Assembly: GCA_026122225.1 (NCBI GenBank)
Contig: JANEZZ010000983.1
Span: forward strand, 1,240,001-1,304,000
Reading direction: 5' to 3'
Length of the DNA: 64,000 nucleotides
Source of the DNA: Heloderma charlesbogerti
Taxonomy: Eukaryota; Chordata; Lepidosauria; Squamata; Helodermatidae
The position numbers and the translations under genes are program-made. Of this stretch, positions 10,459 through 21,984 are shown piece by piece; the stretch's first letter is position 1; each line of letters opens with the position of its first letter. The notes beneath the pieces were generated by a model. The model worked only from the letters and a program-made list of their open reading frames with translations. It had not been told where the DNA came from and did no database searches.

Positions 10459-11369
10459 TTGTGTCTGCTCAGAGTTGCCCAGTGGAGCTCTTTTAGGTGG
10501 TCAGAGGCCTGTTACACTCTGGCCCACAAGAAGAAGAAGGTGGACTACTCAATAGCCCACTGTAACCAATTTGAGAGGCACTTTGCAGATAAAATCAATC
10601 GTATCCATACCAACTGGGATGCCATAGTTGATACAGGTCCGGTGGATGTAACTTTGGCTCCTGTTTGTTCAGTTAATTGATATTTCTCAATTTGCTCAGC
10701 TCAAGGATGTGGACAAGATCCTTGGAGAAGTGAGGCCTACTACTTGTGTACTGGACCCTTGCCCTTCCTTCCTGGCTTATGAAAGCAGCCAGAGGGGGAT
10801 TGGCTGAGTGGGTAAGGCTAGTGGTAAATGCCTCTTTATGGCAAAGTATGATTCCATCTTGCCTAAAGGAGGTGCTGGTAAGACCTTTGTTAAAAACACC
10901 TCCCTGAACCCCACTGTATTGGATAATTTCAGGCCAGTCTGTAACATTTCATTCTTGGGAAAGGTGCTAGAGCATGTGGTGGCTTTTCAGTTCAAGGACC
11001 TCTGGATGAGATAGATCATATAGATCCATTTCTGATCTCAGGCCTGGTTATGGGACAGAGGCTGCTTTGGTCACCTTGGTGGACAATCTATGCCAGGAAC
11101 TGAACAGGGGGAGGAGTGTGTCCCTGTGAGTTCTGCTGGACCTTTCTGTGGCTTTCAATACCATCAAACATGGTATTCTTCTGAGATGTCTGTCTGAGGT
11201 GGGACTGTGGGGCCTGTTACATGGTGGGTCCAGTCTTAGTCCTTCTTGGAGGGGAGATCTCTCAGAAGGTGTGGCTGGGGAATTCCTGTTTGATGCCATG
11301 GCTGTTGAACTGTGGTGCGTGTCCCTCAAGATTCCATCTTATCCTCCATGTTATTTAACATATACATAA
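10459..11369 (+). pseudogene. L2 LINE reverse transcriptase, N-terminal part, broken
   Basis: Three frames must be followed to read it: an NQFERHFADKINRI-like segment (10560-10600), an FRPVCNISFLGKVLEHVVA segment (10930-10990, the RT 'RPI/RPV' motif before the palm), then an FNTIKHGILLRCLSEVGL-like segment (11150-11210), which normally follows the catalytic aspartate of motif A. Stops and frame changes separate them. The YADD region is missing here because the CR1 inserted downstream and the text there has decayed. Confidence 0.7.
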
Positions 11370-12456
11370 AACCTCTGTGAGTGATTGTCTGGAATTTTGG
11401 ATTTGGTGCCACCAGTATCTACCTCTCCTTTCTATCTAAATCCAAGAAAGCTGTTCTGGATCTAAATTGATGCCTGATCACGGTAATGGACTGGATGAGG
11501 GCAAAAAAATTAGAACATAAAAAGAGCCATGCTGGATCAGACCAAGGTTCCATGTAGCCCAGTATTCTGTTCACACAGTGGCCAACGAGCTGTTGACCGG
11601 GAACCCACAAGCAGGGCATGAGGTATACATAGTGTACATAGGCTCACTGGTGTGCATAGGCTCACTGGTGCGCATAGGCTCACTGCCTCTGGCACTGGAG
11701 GTAGCACATAGCCATCAGGACTAGTAGCCATTGATAGCCTTTTCCTCCAGGAATTTGTCCAATTTGCCCCTTTTAAAGCCATTTAAATTGGAGGCCATCA
11801 CTACATTCTGTGGTAGCGAATTCCATGGTTTAACTGTGAACTGCATGAAGAAATACTTCCTTTTATCTGTCCTGAAACTCCCACCAATCAGCTTCATGGG
11901 ATGACCTAGTATTTTGAGAGAGGGAGAAAAATATTTCCCTATCTACATTCTATACACCATGCATAATTTTGTAGGCCTCTATCTTGTCTCTCCTTACCCT
12001 CCTTTTTTCCAAGCTAAACAATCCCGGCTGTTGTAACCTTCTCTCATAGGGCAGATGCTCCAGCCCCTTGATCATTTTAGTTTCTCTTTTCTGCACTTTT
12101 TCCAGCTCTACAATATCTTTTTTAGGTTGGTGACCAGAACTGTACATAGTACTCCAAGTGTGGTCACACCATAGATTTATATAAAGACAGTATGATATTG
12201 GTATTTTTATTCTCAATTCCTTTTCTAATTATGCCTAACATGGAGTTTGCCTTTTTTTTTTTTTTTTACAGTGGCCACACCCAGTTGACATCTTCATTGA
12301 GCTGTCCACCACAACTCCAAAATCTCTTTCCTGGTCAGTTACCACTAGCTTAGATTCCATCAGGCTATATTTGAAGTTGGGACTTTTTGCTCCAACGTGC
12401 ATCACTTTACACTTGCTTACATTAGATGCCCATTCTCCCAGTTTGGAGAGATCCTT

Positions 12457-13225
12457 TCAGAGAACTTCACAATCCCTTTCTCTTTTAACCATCGAAAATA
12501 ATTTGGTGTCATCTGCAAACTTGGCCACTTCACTGCTCATTCCTAATTCCAGATCATTTATGAACAGGTTAAAAAGCATTGGTCCTAGTACAGATCCCTG
12601 CGAGACCCCACTATTTACTTCCCTCCACTGGGAGAATTTACCATTTATTCCTACTCTCTGCTTTCTTTTCTTTAACAAGTTAGTGATCCATAAGAGGACC
12701 TGTCCTCTTATTATCCCATGACCGCTAAGTTTGCTCAGGAGTCTTTGGTGAGGGACTTTGTTAAAAGCCTTTTGGAAGACCAAGTAAACAATGTCTACCA
12801 GATCACCCCTGTCTACATGTTTATTGACACCCTCAAAGAACTCTAAAAGGTTAGTGAGACAGGATTTACCTTTGCAGAAGCTGTGTTGATTCTTTTTCAG
12901 CAGGGCTTGTCCTTCTATACACTTACTAATTTTATCTTTAATAATGCCTTCCACTAATTTACCCTGAACAGATGTTAAGCTAACTGGCCTGTAATTTCCC
13001 AGATTCCCCCCTGTATCCTTTTTTGAAAATTGGTGTTACATTGGCCATTTTCCAGTCCTCTGGTATAGAGGCTGATCTTAGGGAAATGTTGCATATTTTG
13101 GTTAGAAGATCAGCAATTTCATATTTGAGTTCTTTGAGAATCCTAGGATGGATACCATCTGGGACTGGTGATGTGTTTGCTTTCAATTTATCAATTAGGT
13201 TGAGAACTTCATCTTTTGTCACCAC
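12457..13225 (-). pseudogene. CR1 ORF2 reverse transcriptase, inactivated
   Basis: Two open pieces (13225-12980 and 12954-12457, minus) join only through a frameshift near 12970. The first has KLKANTSPVPDGIHPRILKE and VTPIFKKG, the CR1 fingers region. The second has GVSQGSVLGPMLFNLFINDL and the catalytic-site text KFADDTKLF. In motif A the normal aspartate of YLDFQKAFDK is lost (here YLVFQKAFNK), so the enzyme could not work even if the frame were mended. The surrounding 5' and 3' portions have further stops. Confidence 0.85.
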
Positions 13226-13799
13226 TATTTGCCTCAGTTCCTCAGACTTCCTTCCTGAAGTGAAAACATCAGTTCAGGCACAGGTATCTGTCCAATATCT
13301 TCTGCAGTGAGGATGGATGAAAATAATTCATTCAGCTTCTCTGCAATGTCCTTGTCCTCCTTCAGTAGTCCTGTAACTCCATTGTCATCCAATGGTCCAA
13401 CTGCCTCCCTAGCTGGTTTTCTGCTTCTGATATATTTACTTATGCTTCCTTGATGTTGTTAGCAATATGCTCTTCAACATGCTTTTTTGCATTTCTTATT
13501 GTCTGCTTGCATCACCTTTGTGCAAGCTTGTGCTCCCCTTTGTTTTCCTCACTTGGGCAAGACGTCCATTTTCTGAAGGAAGTGCTCTTTTCTCTAATAG
13601 CTCCCTTAACACCGCTCGTTAACCATGCCGGTGACCTATTGGACATGGTGCTACATTTCCCAAACTGTGGTTTACATTTTAGCTGGGCTTCTATAATTGT
13701 AGTTTTAAGTAATCTCCAAGTATTTTGAAGGGATTTAATCCTCTTGACTCCCCCTTTTAACTACCTTTTCACCAGTTCCCTCATTTTAGAGAAGTTTCC

Positions 13800-14128
13800 T
13801 CTTTGAAGTCAAATGTGACTGTGCTGGACTTCCTGGGCAATTTTTCCACCTAAATATATATTAAACCTGATAGCAGTGTGATCACTGTTTCCAACTGGTT
13901 CAATGACATTTACATCTCATACTAGGTCCTAGGCAACACTACTTAGGATTAAATCCAAGGTCACCTCCCCTCTGGTCGGTTCCATGACCAACTGGCATCG
14001 AGACATTTAATCTCTTTGTCATGGCTTGAACATGCATTTATCCAATCAATGTGGGGGCAATTGAAGTCTCCCATTATGACAACACTTTCTTGTTTGGAGG
14101 CCTCCTTGATTTTGTTTTCCATCTCAAG
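13800..14128 (-). pseudogene. CR1 ORF2 endonuclease remnant
   Basis: On the minus strand near 14080-14050 the codons read VIMGDFNCPHIDW, the conserved GDFN motif of the APE-type endonuclease of CR1 LINEs. Text before it corresponds to the preceding helix (EMENKIKEA). The N-terminal half of the domain has been lost between here and ORF1, and fold-back copy 4 lies in that interval. Confidence 0.75.
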
Positions 14129-14849
14129 TAGGGATGGCGGAGAAATCCACCATGGACTCCAATGAGTTTCTAAAGAATCCGGCCCCCCGGAGTCCGTGGT
14201 GGAATGGACTACCTCACCCCTTCACCTCCTGAAATCCTCCCTGGATGGACCCTACCTGCTGCCATCCGGTCCGTCCGGGTCCGTCTGCTGCCGTCCATCC
14301 ACTGCCCCGGACTGTGGATGCAAGTGCTGTCCAACGTAGCTGATGCCATTTACATCCCTGCTCTTTTTGTGATAGGCTATGTAAATATTTACGTAGCCTG
14401 TCATGGCAAAGAGCAAGGATGCAAGTGGCATCGGCTATGCCATTTGCATGAACGTGAGCACACTCCGGGAGAGAGTGGAGGACAGGAAGACCTGGCGTGC
14501 TATGCTCCATGGGGTCACGAAGAGTCGGACACGACTTAACGACTGAACAACAACAACAACAACAATGCCATTTGCATCCCTGCTCTTTGCTGTCGATAGG
14601 CTACATAAATATTTACGTAGCCTATCACGAAAAGAGCAGGGACGCAAATGGCATCCGCTATGCTGGACGCCATTTGCGTCCACAGCCCTGCAGCAGATGC
14701 AAGTCCAGCTGCGGATGGGCCCAGCCGGTGGCTCCACAGACTCACCGCGGAGCGGAGCTGGCCAGGGAGGATTCCGGGGGGAGGGATGGATCGCCTCCCT
14801 CACTGCAGATGCCCCCAGTGGACCGGTGAGTATGTTTCGTACACCCCTA
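14129..14849 (+). mobile_element. Fold-back hAT-like element, copy 4, carrying a BovB fragment
   Basis: Perfect 8-bp duplication ATCTCAAG (14121-14128, 14850-14857). The left arm is a hairpin with 'gactccaatgag' and 'cggagtccgtgg'. There are two GATAGGCTA hairpins (14369-14405 and 14592-14630), each bordered by GCAAATGGC-like blocks. The donor-like motif GGTGAGTAT lies near the right end (14825) and CAGGTAGGG in reverse near 14250. A 115-bp BovB 3' piece sits between the hairpins. It is a subfamily with sparser hairpins than copies 2 and 3. Confidence 0.93.
14450..14564 (+). mobile_element. BovB 3'-end insertion inside fold-back copy 4
   Basis: This 5'-truncated 115-bp copy of the BovB 3' end ends in (AAC)n. 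It repeats 'gtcacgaagagtcggacacg' from the BovB at 27061. The flanking target duplication ATGCCATTTGCAT (14437-14449 and 14565-14577) is a perfect 13 bp, typical of LINE insertion. Confidence 0.93.
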
Positions 14850-14857
14850 ATCTCAAG

Positions 14858-15430
14858 GTCACTCTGAGCATTCTGATCTGGGAGACAATAGCATGTTCCT
14901 AGCACTAAATTAGTTTTGAAGCCTGGTATTTCACCCACAGTGCTTTTGTGCATGAGCCTACCAACATGGACCATGACCACTGACTCCACCCAAGCACTAT
15001 CTACTAGGCTATGTAGACAGTGCGTGATATCCACAACCTTCACACCGGGCAGTCAATTAATCATGCAGGCTAGATGCCTATCATAAACCCAGCTGTCTAT
15101 GTGTCTAATGATCAGATCTCCCACTACCACAAGTCACCCTTCCCTCAGAGGCACATCCTCGGTGTGAGAGGATATTTGTTCCGAGAAATGGGTCCCTTCG
15201 AAGGGAATATTTCCCTCTTCTTCAGAATGATGCCCTCCTTCCCTGACACCTACATCCTCCATGACATCGGAAGAGCTGTCACCCTGGGAATGGGACACAG
15301 CTAACAGGTCCCTGAAGATCTCATCCACCAACTTCTCTGCCTCTCTTAGCTTCTCCATGTCAACAACCTTGGCCTCAAGGGAACAAAGTTGTTCTCTGAG
15401 AGCCAGGAACTCATTACACTGAGCACACAC
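14858..15430 (-). pseudogene. CR1 ORF1 remnant with SGNH-esterase-like text
   Basis: On the minus strand, a coiled, glutamate-rich stretch (EFLALREQLCSLEAKV, 15415-15370) is followed, in another frame, by KVVDITHCLHSLVDSAWVES and MVHVG (about 15040-14950). This fits the order of CR1 ORF1: a coiled coil, then an esterase-like domain whose motif is VVxxVG. Stops and frame changes break it. Confidence 0.6.
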
Positions 15431-15638
15431 TCACAACTTTTGTCCAGCAGGTAGATAGTCAGACATGTGACATAGCCCCCTCCCCACTACTGGTTTTCTA
15501 CCTTCATAACTGTTTTTTTATTATTTGGGTGTGTTTTTCCTGGAAAACTTAGTTGTTTACTATGAGAAGTTGGGGAAATTATTTATAGTTATTTATTTAC
15601 AGTTACTTACTGTGAGTATGGAATAGGGAGGAAAGTAT

Positions 15639-16325
15639 TAGGAATGTCAGAGAATTCCGCCACGGATCTTGGTGAGGCCGAATGCCAGTGCATTCGGCCC
15701 CCCGAACTCTGTGGTGGAACAGCCTGCCACCCCCCTGCCCCCCTACGGATCCCCCCAGGGATGAGACTCACCTGGGGCGGATCTACCGGGTGGTGGCAGC
15801 TCTGGCGGCGGCAGCTCCGGCGGTGGCTCCGGTGGTGGCTCCGGTGGCAGCGGCGGCCAGTCTTCCAACCGGCTGCTGCCGCTGCCATTTCCAGGCTTGC
15901 CTTGTGTAAAAAAAAAGAAAAAAAGATGTGATAGGCTACGTAAAGATTTACGTAGCCTATCACAGCTGGGTGGGTAAAAAACAAACAAATTGCATACGCA
16001 AATGGCGGCGTCTACGGCTAGAACAGGGAATCAAAAAGGGACGCAAATAGTGCCTGATACACTATTTGCGTTCCCCTTTATTTTTGTTGTCATAGTCTAC
16101 GTAAATAGTCTATGCAGTTTGTTTTTTTTTACCCAGAGCCCTCCACGGCCGGAAATCCGGCTGCGGACGGCTCTGGCCTGGCCGGGCCGGGCCTGGCCTG
16201 GCTGGCTGCTCCGCGGAGCTGCTGCGGAGCACAGCCGGCCGTTTGAGGATTCTGGGGGGAGGAATGGAGCTCCTCCCCCCCACCAACATAATCCGTGAAA
16301 GGTAAGTCACTTTCGTACATCCCTA
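15639..16325 (+). mobile_element. Fold-back hAT-like element, copy 5
   Basis: The 8-bp flanks GAAAGTAT and GAAAATAT agree at 7 of 8. The left end is TAGGAATGTCAGAG and the right end CATCCCTA. The left hairpin is 'gccgaatgccagtgcattcggc'. There is one GATAGGCTACG hairpin (15928-15963), then a degenerate centre with GCAAATAG blocks and a broken AGTCTACG hairpin (16094-16112). Donor-like motifs: a perfect reverse CAGGTGAGT at 15766-15774 and AAGGTAAGT at 16299-16307. The left arm has GCN/GGC triplet runs near 15800-15860. It lies inside the CR1 5' region. Confidence 0.92.
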
Positions 16326-16700
16326 GAAAATATCGACTGCCCTGCCTTCCTTACCCTGTTGCTAAACTCACACAGTTGTTTAACTTGCTTGTTTGCTGAC
16401 ACGTTTCACTTAATCCAGATAAGACAGAAGTGTTTTCGTCAGCTGAAATCCAGATCAGGGAATAGGGATTCAACCTGTGCTGGATGCGGTTACTCCCCTC
16501 ACCCTGAAGACTCAGGCTCATAGTTTGGGTGCACTCTTGGACTCAGCCCTGAACCTGGATGCCCAGGTCTTGGCAGTAGCCAGCCAGGAGTGCATTTGCA
16601 CAGCTGAGGCTGGTGGACCAACTGCGCCCATTATTAAAGATGTCTGATGTGGCCATGATCACACATACCTTACTTACATCCCATTTGGACTACTGTAATG

Positions 16701-17571
16701 TAGGGGTGGACGAAATTCACTTACCTGTCCTCGAAGTTTGTTCGCGGTGGGGGGGAGGCGCTTCGCTGCTCCCCCCGCGAAGTTCAGGCCGGGGGGGGAG
16801 GCATCCCGCCTCGCCCGGCCGAAATTCAGGCCGGGGAGGAGGCGCCTCGCCTCAACCGGCTGCAAACTCCAAAGTTTTTTTTTTTTTTTAAACGCCCCCG
16901 TGATAGGCTACGTGACGATTAACGTAGCCTATCACGGCTAGATCTGCAAAGTCAGCCGTGATAGGCTACGTTAATCGTCATGTAGCCTATCACGGGTGAC
17001 TTAAAAAAAAAAAAAAGTGCGTACGCAAATGGCGGCCCCCATAGGGAGCCGCCATTCGCGTTCCTTATTTGGTTGCTGTAGTCTACGTAAATCTTTATGT
17101 AGACTACGGCGAAAATAAGGGCAATGCAAATATTTTCGCCGTAGTCTACGTAAATCTTTGTGTAAATCTTTACGTAGACTACAGCGACCAAATAAGGAAT
17201 GGGAATGGCGGCTCCCTATGGGGGCCGCCATTATCCGTACGCGCTTTTTTTTTTTTTTTTTAAAGTCACCCGTGATAGGCTACGTTAATCGTCACGTAGC
17301 CTATCACGGGGGCATTTTTTTTTCTTTTATTGGAATGGCAGGGGTGGCAGCTGGTCGAAAGACCAGCTGCCGCTCCCGTCCCGCACGAACACCCACCGAA
17401 CCGCCGGCCGGACCCGCCGCCGGGAGGGACATTCGGCAAAGGTAAGTCCCGTCCCGGGGGGGCGGGGGGGGGGCGGGGAGGGAGAATTTTTCCCCGAAAC
17501 CTGTTTGGGGGGCCCAACACGTTGGCGCTCGGCCCCCCAAAGTTTCGGGGAGAAATTCTCTGCCATCCCTA
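16701..17571 (-). mobile_element. Fold-back hAT-like element, copy 6
   Basis: Perfect duplication CTGTAATG (16693-16700, 17572-17579), splitting the L2 text for a DYCNV-like peptide. It is inverted relative to copy 3. GATAGGCTACG hairpins lie at 16900-16936, 16957-16996 and 17270-17309, and AGTCTACGTAAA hairpins near 17085-17107 and 17140-17185. The centre has a small duplication ('gtaaatctttgtgtaaatct'). Donor-like motifs: a perfect reverse CAGGTAAGT at 16719-16727 and AAGGTAAGT at 17439-17447. Confidence 0.95.
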
Positions 17572-18057
17572 CTGTAATGTGATTTATGTGGGGCTGCCTC
17601 CAAAAAATGCTCAGAAACTTCTGTTGGTCCAGGGTGCTGCTGCCAGACTGTTGACACCCTTGTTACATGTGACTCTTTTGTTACAGTAGCTTCACTGGCT
17701 ACAGTCTGTTTCCAGGCAGAATTCATAGTGCTGATTATGACCAATGAAGCCTATATGACTTGAGAACAGGCTACCTGAAAGACACCTTCTCCCATATGAA
17801 CCTGCCAGTTCTTTAGACCTTATGGAGAGGCCCTTCTTTTGAGACTACTACCTTCAGAGGCATGTTTGGTGGAAACCCAAGAGAGGGATCTTTTGGTAGC
17901 CACTCCCAGGCTGCGGAACTCCCTCTCAAGGGAGGCTAGTTTCACTCTGTCTCTGCTGTCTTTCCACCAGCAGGCAAAGACCACTTTATTAAAGAATGTA
18001 TTTGGCCTGTAAGTGGGTCTGTTCAATTGGGTGAGAGTGTCTTAATGTGTTCTAATT

Positions 18058-18970
18058 AGGAATGGACAAACCCTCCCACATCTGCCCTGTGTGCTGCTTG
18101 CTGAACCCCCTTCCCCTTCCCTGACCCCAGTGAGCATGCAGGATGATGGTCTGAGGGCACTCGGCAACAGCGAACCTGCCCCTAGCACTCAAGATGACAG
18201 CCTGCTCCTGCCATCTGTCAGTTAGCCCCTCTCCTTTCAAGGAATAGCACGAAGGGCTTCTGCCGGGGAGCAACTGCGCCTCCATCTGCAGGTGCCTGGC
18301 AGAGACAGGTGAAGTTGATCAGCAGTGGCAAAGGCGGCAGGGGCAGGATGGAAACTCTCGGCTCCCATCCTGCTGCTGCAAGCAACCGCACCTCTTTCTG
18401 CCAGGCACTGGCAGAGGGAGATGCGGTTTCTTGGCGGTGGCAGCAGCACCCCCCCATTTTGTGGAAATGTATCCTTCTCACTGAAGGGGCCTCTTCAGGG
18501 AGAGGGAAGCATTTGTGCAAAATGACTGGGCTGGCCAATCAAGCACCGGCCATTTGGCCCAAGTGTTTCCTTCTCCCTGAAGGAGCCACTTCAGGGAAAA
18601 GGAAACACTTGTGCCACACATCTGGCACTCAATCGGCTGCAGTAGTGGGGATGGGAGCGGGGAAGAGAATGCCATACCCCCTCCTCCTTCTAGTACTGGT
18701 ACTGTGGCAGTGGTGGTGGCAGCGACAGGGACAGGCTGGTCGTTTTACGTGTCAGATACTTACCGGGGCCTATCCCTGACACTGCTGCCACAGTAGCAGG
18801 GATGGAGGAGGAGAGGAAAGGTGCCTCCCCTGTCCTCCTCCTGTCCCCATCACTGCAGCGGCAGGGACAGGTGGCTCAGGGAGGAAGCAGGCGGCTGTGT
18901 GCTTGCCCAACTGGGCATGAGCTGAATTGGGCAAGCATGCATGGCTGCGAATTGGCACCCAGGGGGCCAA
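18058..18970. mobile_element. GC-rich hairpin-bearing element, probably hAT-like
   Basis: The left end TAGGAATGGACAAACCC resembles the TAGGGATG termini. The body contains two strong hairpins in series: 'ccttctcactgaaggggcctcttcagggagagg' region (18473-18506) and GTGTTTCCTTCTCCC...GGGAAAAGGAAACAC (18564-18610). A larger inverted repeat involves 'gcagaaggggcagg' and 'caggatggaaac' type arms. A reverse GGTAAGTA-like motif lies near 18760. The right end and target duplication were not found, so the boundary is approximate. Confidence 0.5.
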
Positions 18971-19738
18971 GCTGGTGAGAAATCGCTGGGCTTTGGTGGT
19001 GTCTCTATATATTTCTTCAAAGTTCACAGTTTTTCCTCAAATTAATGCAATCACTGACTTCATTTTCTGGGTATTACTGCCAGCTTATTTATGGTGAAAG
19101 AGCACCACACTTTTACAGTTTAAGAGCAATAACTATGACCAAAAGGCAATTCCTAAACTGCAGTTTCCTTGAGTTATAATTCCTGGTGCAAATAGGTATA
19201 ATGTTATTATTTCCCAAGTAACAAAAAATAACTTTAAATATCAACATACTTGAGAACTGTAGTTTATGGTGGATAAATAAAATCTTTTTTACTGTGAGAA
19301 ACAAGCATATGCCCAAAGCTTCAAGCACACAGTGAAAGTTAATGATTTGAGAAAGAAAAGTGCCTAGAAGGGAAAACAGGGAGATTAGAAAGAAAAGACT
19401 GACATCAGGTCATTACATCTGTACAGAAGTCATGTAATTTACTGATAACTGGAATTGCTATTTTGTTATCACACTCAATACATATGCACTTAAATATGAT
19501 GCACAGGACACAGGAGTCATAAAATAATGATAAAAAGGGAGTATTACTTCCTGACATAAAATCCTAATAAACATATACAGAGTGTGTGCATAGAAAACAA
19601 AATTGCTTCAACAACCCCCAGTTCAGCTTGCATGGCACTTTTGTTCAGCACCTTAGATGGACACCTCACTCTTGATTAAAGCAGAGACTCCTTGTCTTTT
19701 TTTCTGAAGCTTGGGACGTCTACCCCATCGGGCCTGAT

Positions 19739-20028
19739 CGCACCATCACTGCAGTTTAAATAAGCCACAGTGGCTTGTTTAGGACGCAGTGCATGCTGGG
19801 CACATGCTGGGCATAATTTGAATAATCACTGTCTGGGCAGTGTATAACTCTCCAGTCACCCAACACAGCTGGGTTATTTGAGAGTTGTTTAACCCTCCAA
19901 CAAGCCATGCTGTCAGGGTTCGGACGACACAACAAGCCACGCCGGGTGGCGATTATTCAAATTGCACCTGGTATGCATCACAGCTTAAACAAGCCACCAT
20001 GACTTGTTTAAGCTGCAGTGATGGTGTG
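19739..20028. mobile_element. Long fold-back MITE of another type
   Basis: The outer arms 'caccatcactgcag...ttaaataagccac' (19741-19772) and 'cttgtttaagctgcagtgatggtg' region (20003-20026) are inverted copies. 'taatttgaataatcac' and 'gattattcaaattgca' form a second inner pair, and AAGCCACAGTGGCTTG a small hairpin. The centre has 'tggacgacacaacaagcc'-like text. Terminal sequence and target duplication are unclear, so the class is unknown. Confidence 0.6.
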
Positions 20029-20884
20029 AAATCAACAAATGGCTATCACTTTTTCATTTTTTGATCTCTAATTGATGAAAATTGTTGGCCTAGCAGCCCC
20101 TTTTAAGGGAATGAACCCTGCCATAGTTCAGAAAAATGGGTGTGTGTGTGTGTGTGTGTAAGGAGCCTTTAAATTTGAGGGTTGTTGTTGTTGTTTTTTA
20201 AAGAGATGTCCTATCTTCTCCATGGTTTTCTGAGTGATTTGCATGAATTTAACATACAACGTAAAGATGCCACTAGGTAAGCTCTCTGCAAAATGTCAGA
20301 AGGATAGGTTAAGGAATTATGATGAAGAACACTAGAGGCTTTTGGGGAGAAGGGAAACTTACCACAATACCTCTGCTGTCTCTCAGGGTTGGCGTCAAGG
20401 ATAGGTACGGCTAGTGAGGTATGGCCTGGTGAGGATCTATCCCCCAGCAAGGGACCACAAACAAGAGCCCCCTGAATTTGCTCCAGCTCTTCACCATTGC
20501 GACCTGCTTGTTCACCTGCCTCTTGTTCTGGTACTGACAACAGCAGTGGTGATAAGGAAGAACAATAGATACCTCTTGCTCACTGCCTCCTTGCTCACTG
20601 GTTTTTTGCCTGTCAAGCAAGGAAGTGGTAGCACCCGATGAGAAAGAGCATAAGGAACAATAGCAGTTGGTGATGATGGTGGTGAGAAGGTAGACTCACT
20701 GAGGGAGGGGCCCTATTGGGGGTGTCTTGTCCGAGGCCCTTCAAAAATCTGGAGCTGGTATTACTGCCTCTGCATCATAGACCTTTGCCAGGCACATGAC
20801 CATGCCTACCTTTGATGCCAATGACCTTATGACCCAATGGCCTGCTCATTTACTAAGGTAATCAATGGAAGCCCTCCATGGATA
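20029..20884. other. No gene recognised; TG and TTG microsatellites
   Basis: A (TG)n run lies at 20140-20159 and a GTTGTTGTTGTTG run at 20181-20194. The remainder, including several short open frames, shows nothing I can assign. Confidence 0.5.
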
Positions 20885-21930
20885 GTCTGTCTAACATCTG
20901 AGGTATACCTGGTTGGAACCAGCAAGAGGGCATTCTCAGTTGTTGCAGCTGGGTTTTAGAATGCCCTCTTGAGGGAAGCCTGCCTGTCCCTTTCTTTAAT
21001 GGTGTTTCATTGTATGGCAAAGGCCTTGCTTGTTTAGAAAGGCTTTTTGGCCATAAGGTTAGGGATGCACGAATGTCACTTACCTTTTCACGGATTCTGT
21101 TCGTGGTGGTGGGGGAGGCGCTCCCTCCCTCCCCCCGGAATCCTCAATGGGAGGGAGGTGATCTGGTCCTCCCCCCGGAATCCTCAACAGCTGGCTCTGC
21201 TCTGTGGTGGCTCCGCGGAGCAGCTGGCCAGGCCAGGGCTGTCCACAGCCAGATTTCTGGCCACAGACTGGCTGGTGCGGATGCAAATGGCGGCCGCTGT
21301 AGCGGCCACCATTTGCGTCCAGCCAGGGAGCCGTGATAGGCTACATAAGTCTTTATGTAGCCTATCACGTCTGGGAAAAAAACAAACAAACAATGGTGTA
21401 CGCAAATGGCGGCGGCTACGGCGGCTGCCATTTGCGTTCCTTATTTTTCGCCATTTTACTCTACATAAATATTTACGTAGACTATTACGGCAAAAAAAAA
21501 AGGGGAACACAAATAGCGTAATGGGCGCTATTTGCGTTCCTTTTTTATTCGCCGTTTTAGCCTACGTAAATATTTATGTAGGCTAAAATGGCTAATAAAA
21601 AAGGAATGCAAATAGCACCCACTACACTAAAAAGACCAGACTGCAAATGGTGGCTGCGGCAGCTGGTCGAAAGACCAGCCGACACCACCACCGAAGCCGC
21701 CGCTGGAGCTGCCGCTGTCCGGAACATCCGCCCCAGGTAAGTCTTGTCCCGGGTGGGATCCGCGGGGGGTGGGGGTGGGGGGGCAGGCCATTCCGCCATG
21801 GATTTTGGCGGGCCGAATGCCAGTGCATTTGGCCTCACTGAAATCCGTGGCGGAATTCTCCGCCATCCCTACATAAGGTGTTTTAGCTCTACTGCTGTTT
21901 TGAAGTATTTTAATTCTGCAGATAGTTTCT
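20885..21930 (+). mobile_element. L2-type LINE 3' fragment split by a fold-back copy
   Basis: Text at 20920-21059 ('gagggcattctcagttgttgc', 'gaatgccctcttgagggaag') matches the L2 C-terminal region seen at 17890-17960 and 23620-23690, where it encodes a FSVVAAG...NALLREACL-like stretch. Copy 7 of the fold-back family separates it from its continuation after 21880. It is decayed. Confidence 0.65.
21060..21871 (-). mobile_element. Fold-back hAT-like element, copy 7
   Basis: Perfect duplication CATAAGGT (21052-21059, 21872-21879). Hairpins: GATAGGCTACATAA type at 21335-21370, a TACTCTACATAAATATTTAC type at 21464-21490, and a TAGCCTACGTAAATATTTA type at 21557-21590. The stems differ in sequence while the centre TAAATATTTA stays. 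Stem pairs GCAAATGGCGGC/GCCGCCATTTGC occur near 21283-21316 and 21402-21435. Donor-like motifs are at 21078-21086 (reverse) and 21734-21742 (perfect CAGGTAAGT). Confidence 0.95.
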
Positions 21931-21984
21931 CCTTTGTTTATAGAGGGTTTTTTTTTTAACAGTACAAGCCATGCCTGCTCAGAA

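Larger units (their letters stand above)
11512..16410 (-). mobile_element. Long CR1 LINE, minus strand, with two fold-back insertions
   Basis: The 3' end is at the left (TAGAACATAAAAAGAGCC at 11512), inside the L2 open frame. Reading right to left gives a 5' region, ORF1 remnants (15430-14858), endonuclease remnants (14128 to about 13850), reverse transcriptase (13225-12457) and 3' UTR. Removing fold-back copies 4 (14129-14849) and 5 (15639-16325) leaves about 3.5 kb, near full length for CR1 with some internal loss. The left part contains an internal T run (12249-12267). It is non-functional. Confidence 0.85.
10340..18050 (+). mobile_element. L2-type LINE split by a CR1 and fold-back copies
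   Basis: L2 pieces lie at 10340-11511, about 16411-16700 and 17572-18050. The first contains decayed reverse transcriptase text and ends near codons for MDWMRAKK. The second resumes with LNPDKTEV-like codons. The third encodes a stretch like LPPKNAQKLLLVQGAAARLL, typical of the L2 RT C-terminal region. A CR1 (11512 to about 16410) and a fold-back copy (16701-17571) account for the gaps. There are many stops and frameshifts, so it is dead. Confidence 0.8.

Noticed and set aside
15790..15870. Triplet expansion (GGC/GGT) encoding a polyglycine or polyarginine tract
   Set aside because: It lies inside a transposon arm, is interrupted, and is not in a conserved frame.
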